Source: Chitinophagaceae bacterium (GTDB lineage Bacteria; Bacteroidota; Bacteroidia; Chitinophagales; Chitinophagaceae). Taken from it: a stretch of DNA of 62,748 bases. The notes beneath the pieces were generated by a model. The model ran no database searches, had not been told where the DNA came from, and saw only the letters and a list, made by a program, of their open reading frames with translations. The stretch covers positions 1-62,748 of the forward strand of contig CANJQU010000014.1 in the NCBI GenBank assembly GCA_947476485.1, read 5' to 3'. Positions 34,281 to 43,289 of this stretch are shown in pieces. The stretch's first letter is position 1. Each line of letters starts with the position of its first letter. The translations under genes and the position numbers were made by a program.

Positions 34281-35690
34281 ATGCCATTCAATAAAATAAC
34301 AGCCGCCGATGTCTCTTTCTTCAAATCGATACTTGAGGAGAAATATGTGCTCGCTGATGAGGAGAACCTGGCGCGCTGCGCCAGCGACCAAACGGAAGAT
34401 CTGCACTATCTGCCGGAAGTGGTATTGCAACCCGGTACTACTGAGCAGGTAAGCAAGATATTGAAGTACTGCAATGAGCAGGTGGTACCTGTTACCGCGC
34501 GTGGCGCTGGTACAGGGCTGAGCGGAGGGGCGCTGCCTGTGTTTGGCGGGGTGTGCCTGGATATGAAGCGGTTCAATAAAATACTGCATGTAGATAAACG
34601 TAATTTCCAGGTGACGACTGAGCCGGGGGTAATAACACAGGAGCTGCAGGAGCATCTTAAAGCGGATGGCCTTTTCTATCCGCCAGACCCGGCGAGCAAG
34701 GGCTCGTGCTTTATTGGCGGTAATGTGTCTGAGAACAGTGGCGGGCCGCGGGCGGTGAAGTATGGCGTGGTGAAAGACTATGTGCTGAACCTGGAAATGG
34801 TGATGGCAAATGGTGATGTGATATGGACAGGGGCCAATGTGCTGAAGAATGCAACCGGATATAATCTTACACAACTGGTAGTGGGCAGCGAGGGAACGCT
34901 GGGTATCATTACCAAGATCGTGTTGCGGCTGATACCGGCTGTGAAACACGACCTGATTCTGCTGGTGCCGTTCCGGTCGGCAGTGGAGGCGTGTGCTGCG
35001 GTGAATGCGATATTCCTGGGCGGGTATACGCCCTCGGCGCTGGAGTTTATGGAGCGCGACGCGCTGGAGTGGTCTATGCGGTATGTACAGTCGACCGGTA
35101 TCAGCCTGCCTGATGATATTGCGGCCCACCTGCTGATAGAAGTAGATGGCAACCACATGGAAGAGCTGTACCGCGATGCTGATGCCATATCTGAGATCGT
35201 GCAGAAATATGATGTGGGCGACATACTGTTTGCCGACACCCATGAGCAAAAACAAATGCTGTGGACGCTGCGCCGGAAAGTGGGCGAGGCTGTAAAGAGC
35301 AACTCGATATACAAAGAAGAAGACACCGTAGTGCCGCGGGCTGAACTACCAGAGCTATTGAAGATCATAAAGGAACTGGGCATAGAATATGGTTTTAAGT
35401 CGGTATGCTACGGGCATGCGGGGGATGGAAACCTGCATGTGAACATTGTAAAAGGCGATATGAGTGACGAGGACTGGAAGACAAAATTGCCGCAGGGAAT
35501 CAGGAAGTTGTTTAGGGAGGTTGTGCGCATGGGTGGTACAATATCGGGTGAGCATGGTATAGGGCTGGTGCAGAAGGAGTATATGGATATTGCATTCAAC
35601 GAGGTGCAATTGGGATTGATGCGGCAGATAAAACAGGTGTTTGACCCGAAGGGGATACTTAATCCGGGTAAAATCTTAATGAATGTATAA
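34281..35690 (+). CDS. glcD: FAD-linked glycolate/lactate oxidase subunit GlcD-like
   Basis: A 469-residue FAD_binding_4 oxidoreductase acting on 2-hydroxy acids such as glycolate or D-lactate. FAD-binding loops are VVPVTARGAGTGLSGGALPV and PPDPASKGSCFIGGNVSENS, with GYNLTQLVVGSEGTLGIITK. The C-terminal FAD-oxidase cap domain has VCYGHAGDGNLHVNI and GGTISGEHGIGLVQKEYM, both typical of GlcD/DLD. No glcE/glcF neighbours are present, so a stand-alone D-lactate or glycolate dehydrogenase is possible. It starts four bases after CATCTTTG (34269-34276), a near-consensus -7 element. Confidence 0.92.
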   Translation: MPFNKITAADVSFFKSILEEKYVLADEENLARCASDQTEDLHYLPEVVLQPGTTEQVSKILKYCNEQVVPVTARGAGTGLSGGALPVFGGVCLDMKRFNKILHVDKRNFQVTTEPGVITQELQEHLKADGLFYPPDPASKGSCFIGGNVSENSGGPRAVKYGVVKDYVLNLEMVMANGDVIWTGANVLKNATGYNLTQLVVGSEGTLGIITKIVLRLIPAVKHDLILLVPFRSAVEACAAVNAIFLGGYTPSALEFMERDALEWSMRYVQSTGISLPDDIAAHLLIEVDGNHMEELYRDADAISEIVQKYDVGDILFADTHEQKQMLWTLRRKVGEAVKSNSIYKEEDTVVPRAELPELLKIIKELGIEYGFKSVCYGHAGDGNLHVNIVKGDMSDEDWKTKLPQGIRKLFREVVRMGGTISGEHGIGLVQKEYMDIAFNEVQLGLMRQIKQVFDPKGILNPGKILMNV

Positions 35691-35753
35691 AATGCAGGGA
35701 ACATCTTGTTCTATATTGAATTATCCTAACTTCGTGAGGGAAAGTATGGTGTT

Positions 35754-36389
35754 ATGAAAAATATTGTTTTGGTTTTGCTGTTGGGTCTGGGGATGGCTTC
35801 TGCTTCTGCGCAGGAAGTGTATAACAGTTCTGGCAAGCCAGGTTATCAAAAAAATACCAAGAAGAAAAAGAAGAAAGGGTATGACCCTGACAAGCTGATT
35901 CTTGGCGGTGGTATTACATTTAATTTTGGCGATGGCTTCATTGCTGCCGGCGCTTCGCCGATCGTCGGTTACCGGATCACAGATCGTTTTTCTGCGGGAG
36001 TGGGGGTTGGTTACCTGTATTCACAATTCCGTGACCCCGCGAATAATAATAAGCTATTCACTTACCGGGAACATATTGTATACCCGAGCCTGTGGACGCG
36101 TTTTTTTGTATACAAGAACTTTTTTGTTTCCGCTATCGGTGAATACGACTTCATTTTTCAACGCGTGCCGGGCTATGACCCATATTCCCCTAATCCCGGA
36201 ACCCTTACGACTTTAAAAGAAAACTTTACCAACACCTGCCTTTTTGTTGGCGGTGGTTATAAGTTTCCGATGGGTGGCAGAGCAAGCTTTTTACTGGATG
36301 TGCAGTATGATGTGCTGCAAGGTAAAAACAGCCCCTATCCTACAGGGTTGCCCACGTTGGTGCATTTCGGGTTTGCTTTAGGGCTTTGA
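35754..36389 (+). CDS. Outer-membrane beta-barrel protein
   Basis: A 211-residue protein with a signal peptide (IVLVLLLGLGMASASA, then Q) and a lysine-rich stretch right after it (KNTKKKKKKGYDPDKL). Barrel strands include LGGGITFNFGDGFIAAGASP, DRFSAGVGVGYLYSQF and FVSAIGEYDFIFQRVP. The C-terminal strand ends LVHFGFALGL. Function unknown. The polylysine patch next to the cleavage site is unusual for a small barrel. Confidence 0.8.
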   Translation: MKNIVLVLLLGLGMASASAQEVYNSSGKPGYQKNTKKKKKKGYDPDKLILGGGITFNFGDGFIAAGASPIVGYRITDRFSAGVGVGYLYSQFRDPANNNKLFTYREHIVYPSLWTRFFVYKNFFVSAIGEYDFIFQRVPGYDPYSPNPGTLTTLKENFTNTCLFVGGGYKFPMGGRASFLLDVQYDVLQGKNSPYPTGLPTLVHFGFALGL

Positions 36390-36638
36390 TCAGGAATGCC
36401 TCGTCCCTAAATAGGTAATATCGTTTTTTGTTTACTTCGAGGCGTAAAGCTCCGTTTTGAGCGATTATTTTTCCCTTTTGGCACACCCGCCGCAAATACG
36501 GTATATGATATGCTAAGGGCGGTATATGATGTAAATTTCTTTTGAGGTAGTGGGATTATTTTGCGTGCAGTATACATGATCGTTCCGGACGCAAACCAGC
36601 TAGGTGCATCCGGAACAAATCAGTGGATCAAATCATTC

Positions 36639-37136
36639 TTACATCATCATTTCATCGGCGCTGGGTCCGTAGCTGCCGGGGATGGGCACATCGAGCAGGC
36701 GAAGGAAAACGCCCATTTGTGCACGGTGGTGAATGATCTGGTTGATAGCCATACTTATCACTTCTTCTTTTGGCCGCACGCTTATCACATAGTCGTTGTT
36801 GCGCATCGTCCAGTTGGGCGCCAGGTCTTCGTCTGTTGCATTTTGCAATGAGGTGCGACCCTGTGCCAGCTTATTCTCAAAAAAGTCAAGCGTCTCAGCA
36901 CGATTGTTGACCAATGGCGGAACGAAAGGATTGTTGCCGAGATCCAGCCCGTCCGTAGTAAGCGTAATGGTTATCCAACCGGGAAGTTCTGCAAGGTGAG
37001 TGGCCAGCCTGCTGATGGTCATACTACGGGGATGTGGTTGCCAGTCGAATTTTCCGTCGGGCACTACGGATAGCATTTTGCGTGTGGCGGCTGATTCCTG
37101 TTCGAGCTGCGCGAGTAACCTTTGTGTCGTTGTCAT
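36639..37136 (-). CDS. DinB-family protein
   Basis: A 165-residue four-helix DinB/YfiT-type protein. Conserved histidines that bind metal in the family are visible: H47 in ISRLATHLAELPGW, and the pair in NQIIHHRAQMGVFLRLLDVP near 135. PDGKFDWQPHPRSMTI is the usual DinB loop. These enzymes are often bacillithiol or related thiol transferases, but the specific role is not readable. It follows the WYL-type regulator on the same strand with an 83-base gap, so that regulator may control it. Confidence 0.88.
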   Translation of the reverse strand: MTTTQRLLAQLEQESAATRKMLSVVPDGKFDWQPHPRSMTISRLATHLAELPGWITITLTTDGLDLGNNPFVPPLVNNRAETLDFFENKLAQGRTSLQNATDEDLAPNWTMRNNDYVISVRPKEEVISMAINQIIHHRAQMGVFLRLLDVPIPGSYGPSADEMMM

Positions 37137-37219
37137 AATTTGTTTGCTTTTGATAACACAAAGGAAGAGCCGGCCACTGACAGCCCTATGGCAGTCTGAA
37201 AACTGCGCGAAAAATATTT

Positions 37220-37918
37220 TTATTTTACGTTGATGCCTTCCACTTTAAGACCCGCAATGTAATCATTGAGAGAGATGTGGGTATTCTTAAATGGAAGCCC
37301 TATTGCTTTGAGCTGTTGTATGTGCACCACCTTAAAGTCGCGGTATTCATTGCGCAGGTGACACCAGGCGATAACATGCCAAGCTGCCATGTAGAAGACC
37401 AGACCAATAGGTTCCAACTGACGCACTGTGGTGATGTTGTTGTTATTGCGGTACTCGACCTCTATAATATGCCTGTCTGAAATGGCAGATTGCAGCGTAG
37501 CGAGGTAGTCGAAATTGCCGGAGAAGTGTTTTGATACACTTATCTTAATGCGGCTGTTGAGCTGATCGATCCGGTCCTTTTCAGGGCTGCGAAGAACCGA
37601 CTTCACTTTGTGCAGCGCAGTAGTGTAGTGAGCATGGATGGATTTGTCGGCCACTCCATATATGATCTTCTCCATGAGCAGCAGGGCATTGGCCTCCTCG
37701 GGGGTGAAAGATACCGGCGGCAAAAAATAGCCCTGCACTAGGAAGTAGCCCCTGTTCTGCTCGAAGCTTATGGGAATACCCTGCTCGCATAGCGCCTTTA
37801 CATCGCGGTAAACGGTGCGCACACTGATACCGAACTGCTCCGCGATCTTCTCTGCAGGAACATACTTCTTCGATTGCAGCATAGTGGTGATACCGAACAA
37901 GCGGTCGATGCGGTTCAT
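37220..37918 (-). CDS. WYL-domain transcriptional regulator (YafY-like)
   Basis: A 232-residue regulator with an N-terminal HTH_11 domain (MNRIDRLFGITTMLQSKKYV, AEQFGISVRTVYRDVKALCE) and a C-terminal WYL-type ligand domain (HIIEVEYRNNN, LEPIGLVFYMAAWHVIAWCH). WYL regulators respond to nucleic acid or small ligands. The start at 37918 (MNRIDRL) is chosen over an upstream start because it is the standard family N-terminus. The DinB gene directly downstream is a common partner. Confidence 0.9.
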   Translation of the reverse strand: MNRIDRLFGITTMLQSKKYVPAEKIAEQFGISVRTVYRDVKALCEQGIPISFEQNRGYFLVQGYFLPPVSFTPEEANALLLMEKIIYGVADKSIHAHYTTALHKVKSVLRSPEKDRIDQLNSRIKISVSKHFSGNFDYLATLQSAISDRHIIEVEYRNNNNITTVRQLEPIGLVFYMAAWHVIAWCHLRNEYRDFKVVHIQQLKAIGLPFKNTHISLNDYIAGLKVEGINVK

Positions 37919-38157
37919 TTGTGGTCGGCTGTTTTGTGCGAAGTTAACTGGTTGGTGGAAATGGTGGGTTTTAAGTGCGCGGTTATAGGCGTGCCGAATC
38001 ATTGCAGCCGATCATGGGGCGAACATTGAATCGGACCGCATTATTGTTTGCAGGTAGCATAGGTTCTTTATGCATTGATTTAAGTTATTTAACGAAATTT
38101 TATTTGATATAAATCGCCCGATCTATTTTTTGTAGCGAATATTGACAAACTCTTTGG

Positions 38158-39084
38158 ATGAAAATAACTGTTCTGCTTATAGCATTGTTTTTTACTTTCC
38201 CCTCATTCGCGCAACCGGTATCTTTTCCCGATAGCTGCAATACGGTAATGTGGGGCGTTGTCAATTCCAGGGGCGACACATCCTACATACTGGGCACATG
38301 CCATATTTTCGGAAACACATTTGTGGACGGCTATGCACCGATCAATGGTAAACGTAGGCAGGCAAACATCATTGTAGGGGAATCGATAGATAATAGTTTC
38401 GTGGCTCAAAAAAACAATTGGTTTAAAAAGTTGCCTGCAACAGATCGCCGGGTTATAAAAAGCTATTTAAAACAAACAACCCCATTATTCTATCTGACGT
38501 CTTGTACAAAAATGCCGCCTTCATGGTTATATTATGCTCTACTCTTAGAAATGGCTTCGCGCGAATGTCATACTTACAATGAGAATGACGTATGCAGCAT
38601 GGATGAGTACCTTATGAATGCAGCAATTACATTCAAGCAAAAATCGTGCGGATTGGAACAAAGAGACGACTCATTCGACAATGCACTTTTTTCGCATGTG
38701 GGAGTCAGGAACGATGAGGATGCAATCGCGAAAATTAAAGACCTGGTGGGAAACAGCGATCGTTATAAAGATTCGGTTCATAAGTGGTGCGATATTAATG
38801 AAATGAATAGCTACAGGAATCTGACAATTAACTATAAATTTTCAAAATCTTCCATAGAAGAAGATAGTAGTAGTCTCATAACTTTAGACCAAAGAAATGA
38901 CCGGTGGATGCCCGCCTTAAAGACAATCATAGACAGCAACAAGGCATTTATTGCAGTAGGTCTGGGCCACTTGTATTATAAGAAAGGGCTTATCATGCAA
39001 TTGGCTACCAATGGTTATACCCTGTTTCCGGTTGCCATGCATAATACCGGACCGGTTAAATATGTTAAGAAGAAGAAACAGTGA
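38158..39084 (+). CDS. TraB/GumN-family secreted protein
   Basis: A 308-residue protein with a signal peptide (MKITVLLIALFFTFPSFA, then Q). The TraB/GumN pattern is seen: MWGVVNSRGDTSYILGTCHI at the N-terminus, a central helical region, and near the end DSNKAFIAVGLGHLYYKKGL IMQLATNGYTLFPV. TraB family members are suggested to be metalloproteases using GxxH and ELG-like motifs, though function is mostly unproven. A lysine-rich tail (VKKKKQ) ends it. Confidence 0.82.
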   Translation: MKITVLLIALFFTFPSFAQPVSFPDSCNTVMWGVVNSRGDTSYILGTCHIFGNTFVDGYAPINGKRRQANIIVGESIDNSFVAQKNNWFKKLPATDRRVIKSYLKQTTPLFYLTSCTKMPPSWLYYALLLEMASRECHTYNENDVCSMDEYLMNAAITFKQKSCGLEQRDDSFDNALFSHVGVRNDEDAIAKIKDLVGNSDRYKDSVHKWCDINEMNSYRNLTINYKFSKSSIEEDSSSLITLDQRNDRWMPALKTIIDSNKAFIAVGLGHLYYKKGLIMQLATNGYTLFPVAMHNTGPVKYVKKKKQ

Positions 39085-39202
39085 TCATAGCGCTTTGCCT
39101 GGTGGGTACACATGTTCAGCACAGATCCTTTACCACCCGCCAAAAGTGAATAAATTTACCCCATTTCCTTAGAAGGGGCACGAAATTCAGGTACAGCTGT
39201 TT

Positions 39203-39847
39203 GTGAACGATAACAAAACCATTAAGTATACGGCGCTTGCCGGTAGCTTTGGCTCCGCACTGTTTGTTATTGTGTTCATGGTTGAGGGCTGGTTGAGGCC
39301 AGGCTATAGTACGCTTTCTACTTACGTAAGCGCGCTGTCGCTGGGCCCGCGGGGCTGGGTGCAGATCAGTAACTTTATCGTGAGCGGCATATTAATGCTG
39401 GTATTCTCCAGGGGCGTAGCCAATGCATTTAAGAAAGAGAAAAGATCGCAGGCCGGGCCGGTGCTGCTGGGTATAGTTTCGGCAGGCATGTTCCTTTCCG
39501 GCCCGTTTGTGATGGACCCTATGGGCACGCTGCCCGCACAGGCAAGCCTGCATGGACTGGTTCACGGCATTACTGGCAGCATCGTGTTCCTGCTCATGCC
39601 TGTCAGTTGCCTTGTTTGCTACCGCCGCCTGCGTATAGAGCCTGGGTGGCATGCCTTCAGCAAATGGACGCTCATTGTGGGTATACTGCTCACCGTCACC
39701 CTTATCATTTTTACCTGCGCTACAAAAATTCCTGCATTGCACATGATAGATAGCCATTGGTTTGGGCTGCTTCAGCGTTTGGTGCTTGTTCCCTTTATGT
39801 TCTGGGTTTTTACATTTGCGGTGGTGATGTATAACAGGCATTGTTGA
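39203..39847 (+). CDS. DUF998 integral membrane protein
   Basis: A 214-residue protein with about six membrane helices. DUF998 features are seen: an N-terminal helix (LAGSFGSALFVIVFMVEGWL), RPGYSTLSTYVSALSLGPRG, a second helix pair, FVMDPMGTLPAQASLHGLVH, and a closing pair ending VVMYNRHC. Function of the family is unknown. Start is GTG 39203; an in-frame ATG only occurs inside the first helix. Confidence 0.85.
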   Translation: MNDNKTIKYTALAGSFGSALFVIVFMVEGWLRPGYSTLSTYVSALSLGPRGWVQISNFIVSGILMLVFSRGVANAFKKEKRSQAGPVLLGIVSAGMFLSGPFVMDPMGTLPAQASLHGLVHGITGSIVFLLMPVSCLVCYRRLRIEPGWHAFSKWTLIVGILLTVTLIIFTCATKIPALHMIDSHWFGLLQRLVLVPFMFWVFTFAVVMYNRHC

Positions 39848-39891
39848 TGAACTAAAAGTAGTGTTACCTGTACTGCGCGAGCCAACCACCC

Positions 39892-39951
39892 CCAACTGAA
39901 AACACTGCTTCGCTGTGTTTCCAGTTGGCCCCTCCTTGAAAAAAGGAGGGG
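39892..39951. repeat. Double hairpin between DUF998 and symporter
   Basis: CCAACTG-AAAACAC-TGCTTCGCT-GTGTTT-CCAGTTGG (39892-39928) forms a long stem with a GCTTCGC loop. CCCCTCCTT-GAAAA-AAGGAGGGG (39929-39951) follows at once. The second matches the dispersed CCCCTCC-type family. The first seems to be inserted inside a CCACCCCCAAC..CCCCTCC unit. Either may terminate transcription. Confidence 0.6.
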
Positions 39952-40047
39952 AGTGTGTTACGCACCCATCACGAGTACCTATACATCTATCGCTGTTTGC
40001 ATGAAAAAAACTTCCGCTATACCGCTAAAGTCTATTTATTTTGCAGC

Positions 40048-41610
40048 ATGAGTCCGGCGATATTGCTTTTTGTTATTGTTCTTTACTTCTCGGTATTACT
40101 GGGCATTGCGTTTTATACTTCGCGGCACTCTACCAATGAGTCGTTCTTCATAGGCAACCGCAACAGCAAGTGGTGGCTGGTGGCATTCGGGATGATCGGC
40201 ACATCGCTTTCAGGGATGACGTTCATCTCGGTGCCGGGTACTGTAGGACTGGCCGATGCAACAGGCCATATAGCAGGGTTCAATTATTTCCAGGTGGTCA
40301 TCGGTTATTGGCTGGGGTACTTTGTTGTAGCGTTTGTGCTGCTGCCACTATACTACCGGTTGCAGCTTACATCTATATATAGCTACCTGGACAGGCGGCT
40401 AGGCACAAATGCCTACAAGACCGGCTCATTGTTTTTTATTCTTTCACGCACGCTGGGCGCTACTATAAGGCTTTACCTGGTTATAAAAGTGCTGCAAAAA
40501 TTTGTACTCACCGACCTTGGTATTTCGTTTGAGGTCACGGCCGTTATTATACTTGCACTTATACTGCTGTATACTTATCGCGGTGGTGTAAAAACAATTG
40601 TCTGGACAGATACGCTGCAAACCACTTTTATGCTCCTGGCGCTTATTATATGCGTTGGCTATATCATGCACCTGCTGCACCTTGGCCCGGGCGACACATG
40701 GCATGCAATGCAGCAAAAGGGTTATACTTCATTGTTGAATACTGATGTGAAGAATAAAGACTTTTTCCTGAAACAAATACTGGGAGGAGCCTTTATCACA
40801 ATAGCCATGACCGGTATGGACCAGGAGATGATGCAGAAAAATATAAGTGTAAGCAACCTCAGGGATTCCAAGAAGAACATGCTGACTTTCTGCTTTGTAC
40901 TCCTGGTAGCTAATTTTATTTTCCTTCTGCTGGGGGGCTTGCTATATCTCTACGCTTCGGCAAAGGGAATTGCCACCTCCGGCGATGACATTTTCCCATT
41001 CATAGCTGTAAAGAGCGGACTGCCATTTTACATCACCGTGTGCTTTATGATCGGGCTCATCTCTGCGGTTTTCCCAAGTGCGGATGGCGCGCTTACCGCA
41101 CTCACATCGTCGTTTTGTATAGACATCATTGGCCTAAAAAAAAGGACCGGCCTGAGCGAAAATCAGCAGAAAAATATACGGCTGATTGTTCACAATGCGT
41201 TTGCCGTTATCTTCCTGGCTTTTGTATTTTTCTTCCGGGCGGTAGATAATGGATCGCTGATAGATATATTACTAAAGATGGCTGGCTTCACCTATGGGCC
41301 GCTGCTGGGCCTGTTTACCTTTGGTATCATTACCCGGCGGAAAATAGCCGGCAAACTGCCCTCGCTGGTCTGCATTGGGGCGTTGATAATTACCGTAATG
41401 GTGGATGTGGCAAATAACGCAGAATGGTACATCCGCAAGCTGAAACTGGATGAAGCAACCAGTAATGCACTTTTAAAGTTCTCTGCTAATACTTTTCATG
41501 GATATAAAATAGGCACTGAATTACTTATAATTAACGCTTCTCTTACATTTTTCCTTCTATTTTTATGTTCTAAAAAAGGCGGCAATGTTGCAACCGCCAT
41601 GCCTGATTAA
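40048..41610 (+). CDS. Sodium:solute symporter family protein
   Basis: A 520-residue SSS-family transporter with about 13 membrane helices. SSS hallmarks are STNESFFIGNRNSKWWLVAF, GMIGTSLSGMTFISVPGTVG, NYFQVVIGYWLGYFVV, RTLGATIRLYLVIKVLQKFV and TYRGGVKTIVWTDTLQTTFM, with SAVFPSADGALTALTSSF in the later core. The substrate may be a sugar, amino or organic acid. The start ATG 40048 is chosen over 39955 because the latter runs through the dispersed repeat, and TTATTTTGC lies just five bases before 40048. Its stop overlaps the LOG gene start by one base. Confidence 0.9.
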   Translation: MSPAILLFVIVLYFSVLLGIAFYTSRHSTNESFFIGNRNSKWWLVAFGMIGTSLSGMTFISVPGTVGLADATGHIAGFNYFQVVIGYWLGYFVVAFVLLPLYYRLQLTSIYSYLDRRLGTNAYKTGSLFFILSRTLGATIRLYLVIKVLQKFVLTDLGISFEVTAVIILALILLYTYRGGVKTIVWTDTLQTTFMLLALIICVGYIMHLLHLGPGDTWHAMQQKGYTSLLNTDVKNKDFFLKQILGGAFITIAMTGMDQEMMQKNISVSNLRDSKKNMLTFCFVLLVANFIFLLLGGLLYLYASAKGIATSGDDIFPFIAVKSGLPFYITVCFMIGLISAVFPSADGALTALTSSFCIDIIGLKKRTGLSENQQKNIRLIVHNAFAVIFLAFVFFFRAVDNGSLIDILLKMAGFTYGPLLGLFTFGIITRRKIAGKLPSLVCIGALIITVMVDVANNAEWYIRKLKLDEATSNALLKFSANTFHGYKIGTELLIINASLTFFLLFLCSKKGGNVATAMPD

Positions 41611-42308
41611 TGAAAGACAAACTTACTGAACTGAAAATGCGCGACTGGACGGAGACCAAGGCCCACTCCAGCTGGCAGATATTCAAGATAATGGCCGAAT
41701 TCGTGCAGGGATTTGAAACGCTGGCCAAGATAGGGCCGTGCATTTCTATATTTGGTTCTGCGCGCACCAAGCCGGGACACAAGTATTACGAGCTGGCGGT
41801 GAATATTTCACGCCGGCTTGCCGAAGAGGGTTTTGGCATCATTACCGGTGGTGGACCGGGTATAATGGAGGCAGCCAATAAGGGCGCGAACATGGCTGAA
41901 GGCCGGTCGGTGGGGCTGAACATAGATCTGCCGTTTGAGCAGACGAGCAACCCATTCATAGACCGGGACACCTTCATGAACTTCGACTACTTTTTTGTGC
42001 GCAAGGTGATGTTCACCAAGTATTCGCAGGGCTTTATTATGATGCCGGGCGGATGGGGTACAATGGATGAGTTCTTTGAAGTAGCCACACTGATACAGAC
42101 ACGTAAATTTACCCAGACGCCTATGGTTTGTGTAGGTTCTACCTATTGGAATGGATTGTTTCACTGGATGCAGGAGTCGATGTATGCGGGCGAGGGTAAC
42201 ATAAGCCCCGGCGACCTGGATATGATAAAGATATTTGACACAGCAGATGAAGTGGTGGCATATATAAAAGAGTTTTACACGCACAATAAACTGCAGCCGA
42301 ATTTTTAA
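41610..42308 (+). CDS. LOG family protein (cytokinin phosphoribohydrolase-like)
   Basis: A 232-residue Rossmann-type lysine-decarboxylase-like protein. The LOG signature GGGPGIMEAANKGA is at about 80-93, and MPGGWGTMDE at about 145-154. LOG proteins cleave nucleoside 5'-monophosphates to base and ribose 5-phosphate; in bacteria they often act on AMP or related nucleotides. It overlaps the symporter stop (TAATG), so the two are probably co-translated. The longer N-terminal extension (1-40) is typical of the TIGR00730 bacterial branch. Confidence 0.9.
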   Translation: MKDKLTELKMRDWTETKAHSSWQIFKIMAEFVQGFETLAKIGPCISIFGSARTKPGHKYYELAVNISRRLAEEGFGIITGGGPGIMEAANKGANMAEGRSVGLNIDLPFEQTSNPFIDRDTFMNFDYFFVRKVMFTKYSQGFIMMPGGWGTMDEFFEVATLIQTRKFTQTPMVCVGSTYWNGLFHWMQESMYAGEGNISPGDLDMIKIFDTADEVVAYIKEFYTHNKLQPNF

Positions 42309-42310
42309 TG

Positions 42311-42352
42311 AGAGACCTCTCCCCCGCCCTCTCCGAAGGAGAGGGTGAAGTA
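42311..42352. repeat. CTCTCC dispersed hairpin repeat
   Basis: AGACCTCTCCCCCGCCCTCT followed by CCGAAGGAGAGGGTGAAG is a near-copy of 29201-29250, including the CCCTCTCC-GAA-GGAGAGGG hairpin. It begins two bases after the LOG gene stop. Confidence 0.7.
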
Positions 42353-42430
42353 GAATGAGTTACGTATTAACCTTACGACGTGCCGATAACCAACCAATAT
42401 TGTAAGAATAACAGATGGGGTAAATGTGTT

Positions 42431-42531
42431 GTAGAGACGGCATGCATGGCGTCTCTACGAAATACGAACGAGGAAAACAGCGTTAATGGCGCGGTACACA
42501 TATAACGGAGACGCAAGCATGCCGTCTCTAC
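42431..42531. repeat. Pair of GAGACG palindromes
   Basis: Two copies of the GAGACG-type palindrome lie about 50 bases apart. The first (42431-42458) has arms GTAGAGACGGCATG and its near complement. The second (42507-42531) is GGAGACGCAAGCATGCCGTC then TCTAC. The gap between the LOG gene and the methyltransferase (42309-42577) otherwise shows nothing coding. Confidence 0.6.
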
Positions 42532-42577
42532 ATCATACTGATCAATTAATTTGTAAAAACAGGTATTAGTATTTCCT

Positions 42578-43234
42578 ATGAAAACACTTCTTGCATCGAA
42601 GCAGCTTGATGAATATACAGAGCAGCACACCAGCGCTGAGCTACCTGTGCTGGCGAAGCTGAACCGGGAAACGAATTTGAAAAGAGGTGATGCTGTGATG
42701 CTGTCGGGGCACCTGCAGGGAAGCTTTTTGCAGATGATGAGCAAGATGATACGGCCGAAGATCGTTCTGGAGATCGGGACGTTTACCGGGTATTCTGCTA
42801 TATGCCTCGCTATGGGGTTGCAGGACGGCGGGCATGTGCACACGATAGAGATAGACGAGGAACTGCATGATATGGCTGCACAATACATCGAAGAAGCCGG
42901 CCTGCAGGATAAGATCACGCAACATACCGGAAGCGCTATAGATATTATTGCGGAGCTGGAAGGACCTTTTGACATGGTATTCATAGACGCCGACAAGAGC
43001 AACTATGAGCGGTATTTTGACCTGGTATTTGATAAAGTGCCGGTGGGTGGCTACATAATGGCCGACAATGTGCTGTATGATGGCGAAGTGATACTGCCCG
43101 AAGAACAGCAAACTAAAAATGCGCGGGCGATAGGCAGCTTCAACCGGAAAATAAAGGCGGATGACCGCATAGAGCACCTGCTCGTGCCCATAAGAGATGG
43201 AGTAATGATCGCCAGGAAATTGCGAGATAAATAG
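42578..43234 (+). CDS. Class I O-methyltransferase (family 3)
   Basis: A 218-residue SAM-dependent methyltransferase of the CCoAOMT/COMT family-3 type. Motifs are LEIGTFTGYSAICLAMGL (SAM motif I), HTIEIDEEL, FDMVFIDADKSNYERYFD (metal-binding Asp) and GGYIMADNVLYDGEV. In bacteria this family includes tRNA-modifying and small-catechol methyltransferases; substrate cannot be read. It has its own gap with dispersed repeats upstream. Confidence 0.9.
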   Translation: MKTLLASKQLDEYTEQHTSAELPVLAKLNRETNLKRGDAVMLSGHLQGSFLQMMSKMIRPKIVLEIGTFTGYSAICLAMGLQDGGHVHTIEIDEELHDMAAQYIEEAGLQDKITQHTGSAIDIIAELEGPFDMVFIDADKSNYERYFDLVFDKVPVGGYIMADNVLYDGEVILPEEQQTKNARAIGSFNRKIKADDRIEHLLVPIRDGVMIARKLRDK

Positions 43235-43264
43235 CTTTTAACTTAGAGATAAGGAAGGTTATTG

Positions 43265-43272
43265 TATTTTTG
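43265..43272 (+). promoter_or_regulatory. Promoter -7 element of the glucosaminidase gene
   Basis: TATTTTTG fits TAnnTTTG and ends 17 bases before the TTG start at 43290. Confidence 0.55.
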
Positions 43273-43289
43273 TCTGAAACCCGGAACTT

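Noticed and set aside
34053-35255. Long open frame (400 codons) on the minus strand opposite glcD
   Set aside because: It lies wholly antisense to a clear FAD oxidase and its protein is rich in His, Arg and Gln with no domain pattern; it is a codon-bias shadow.
39955-40047. Upstream start for the symporter giving 31 extra residues
   Set aside because: The extra residues come from the dispersed repeat flank, and a promoter-like motif sits just before the ATG at 40048.
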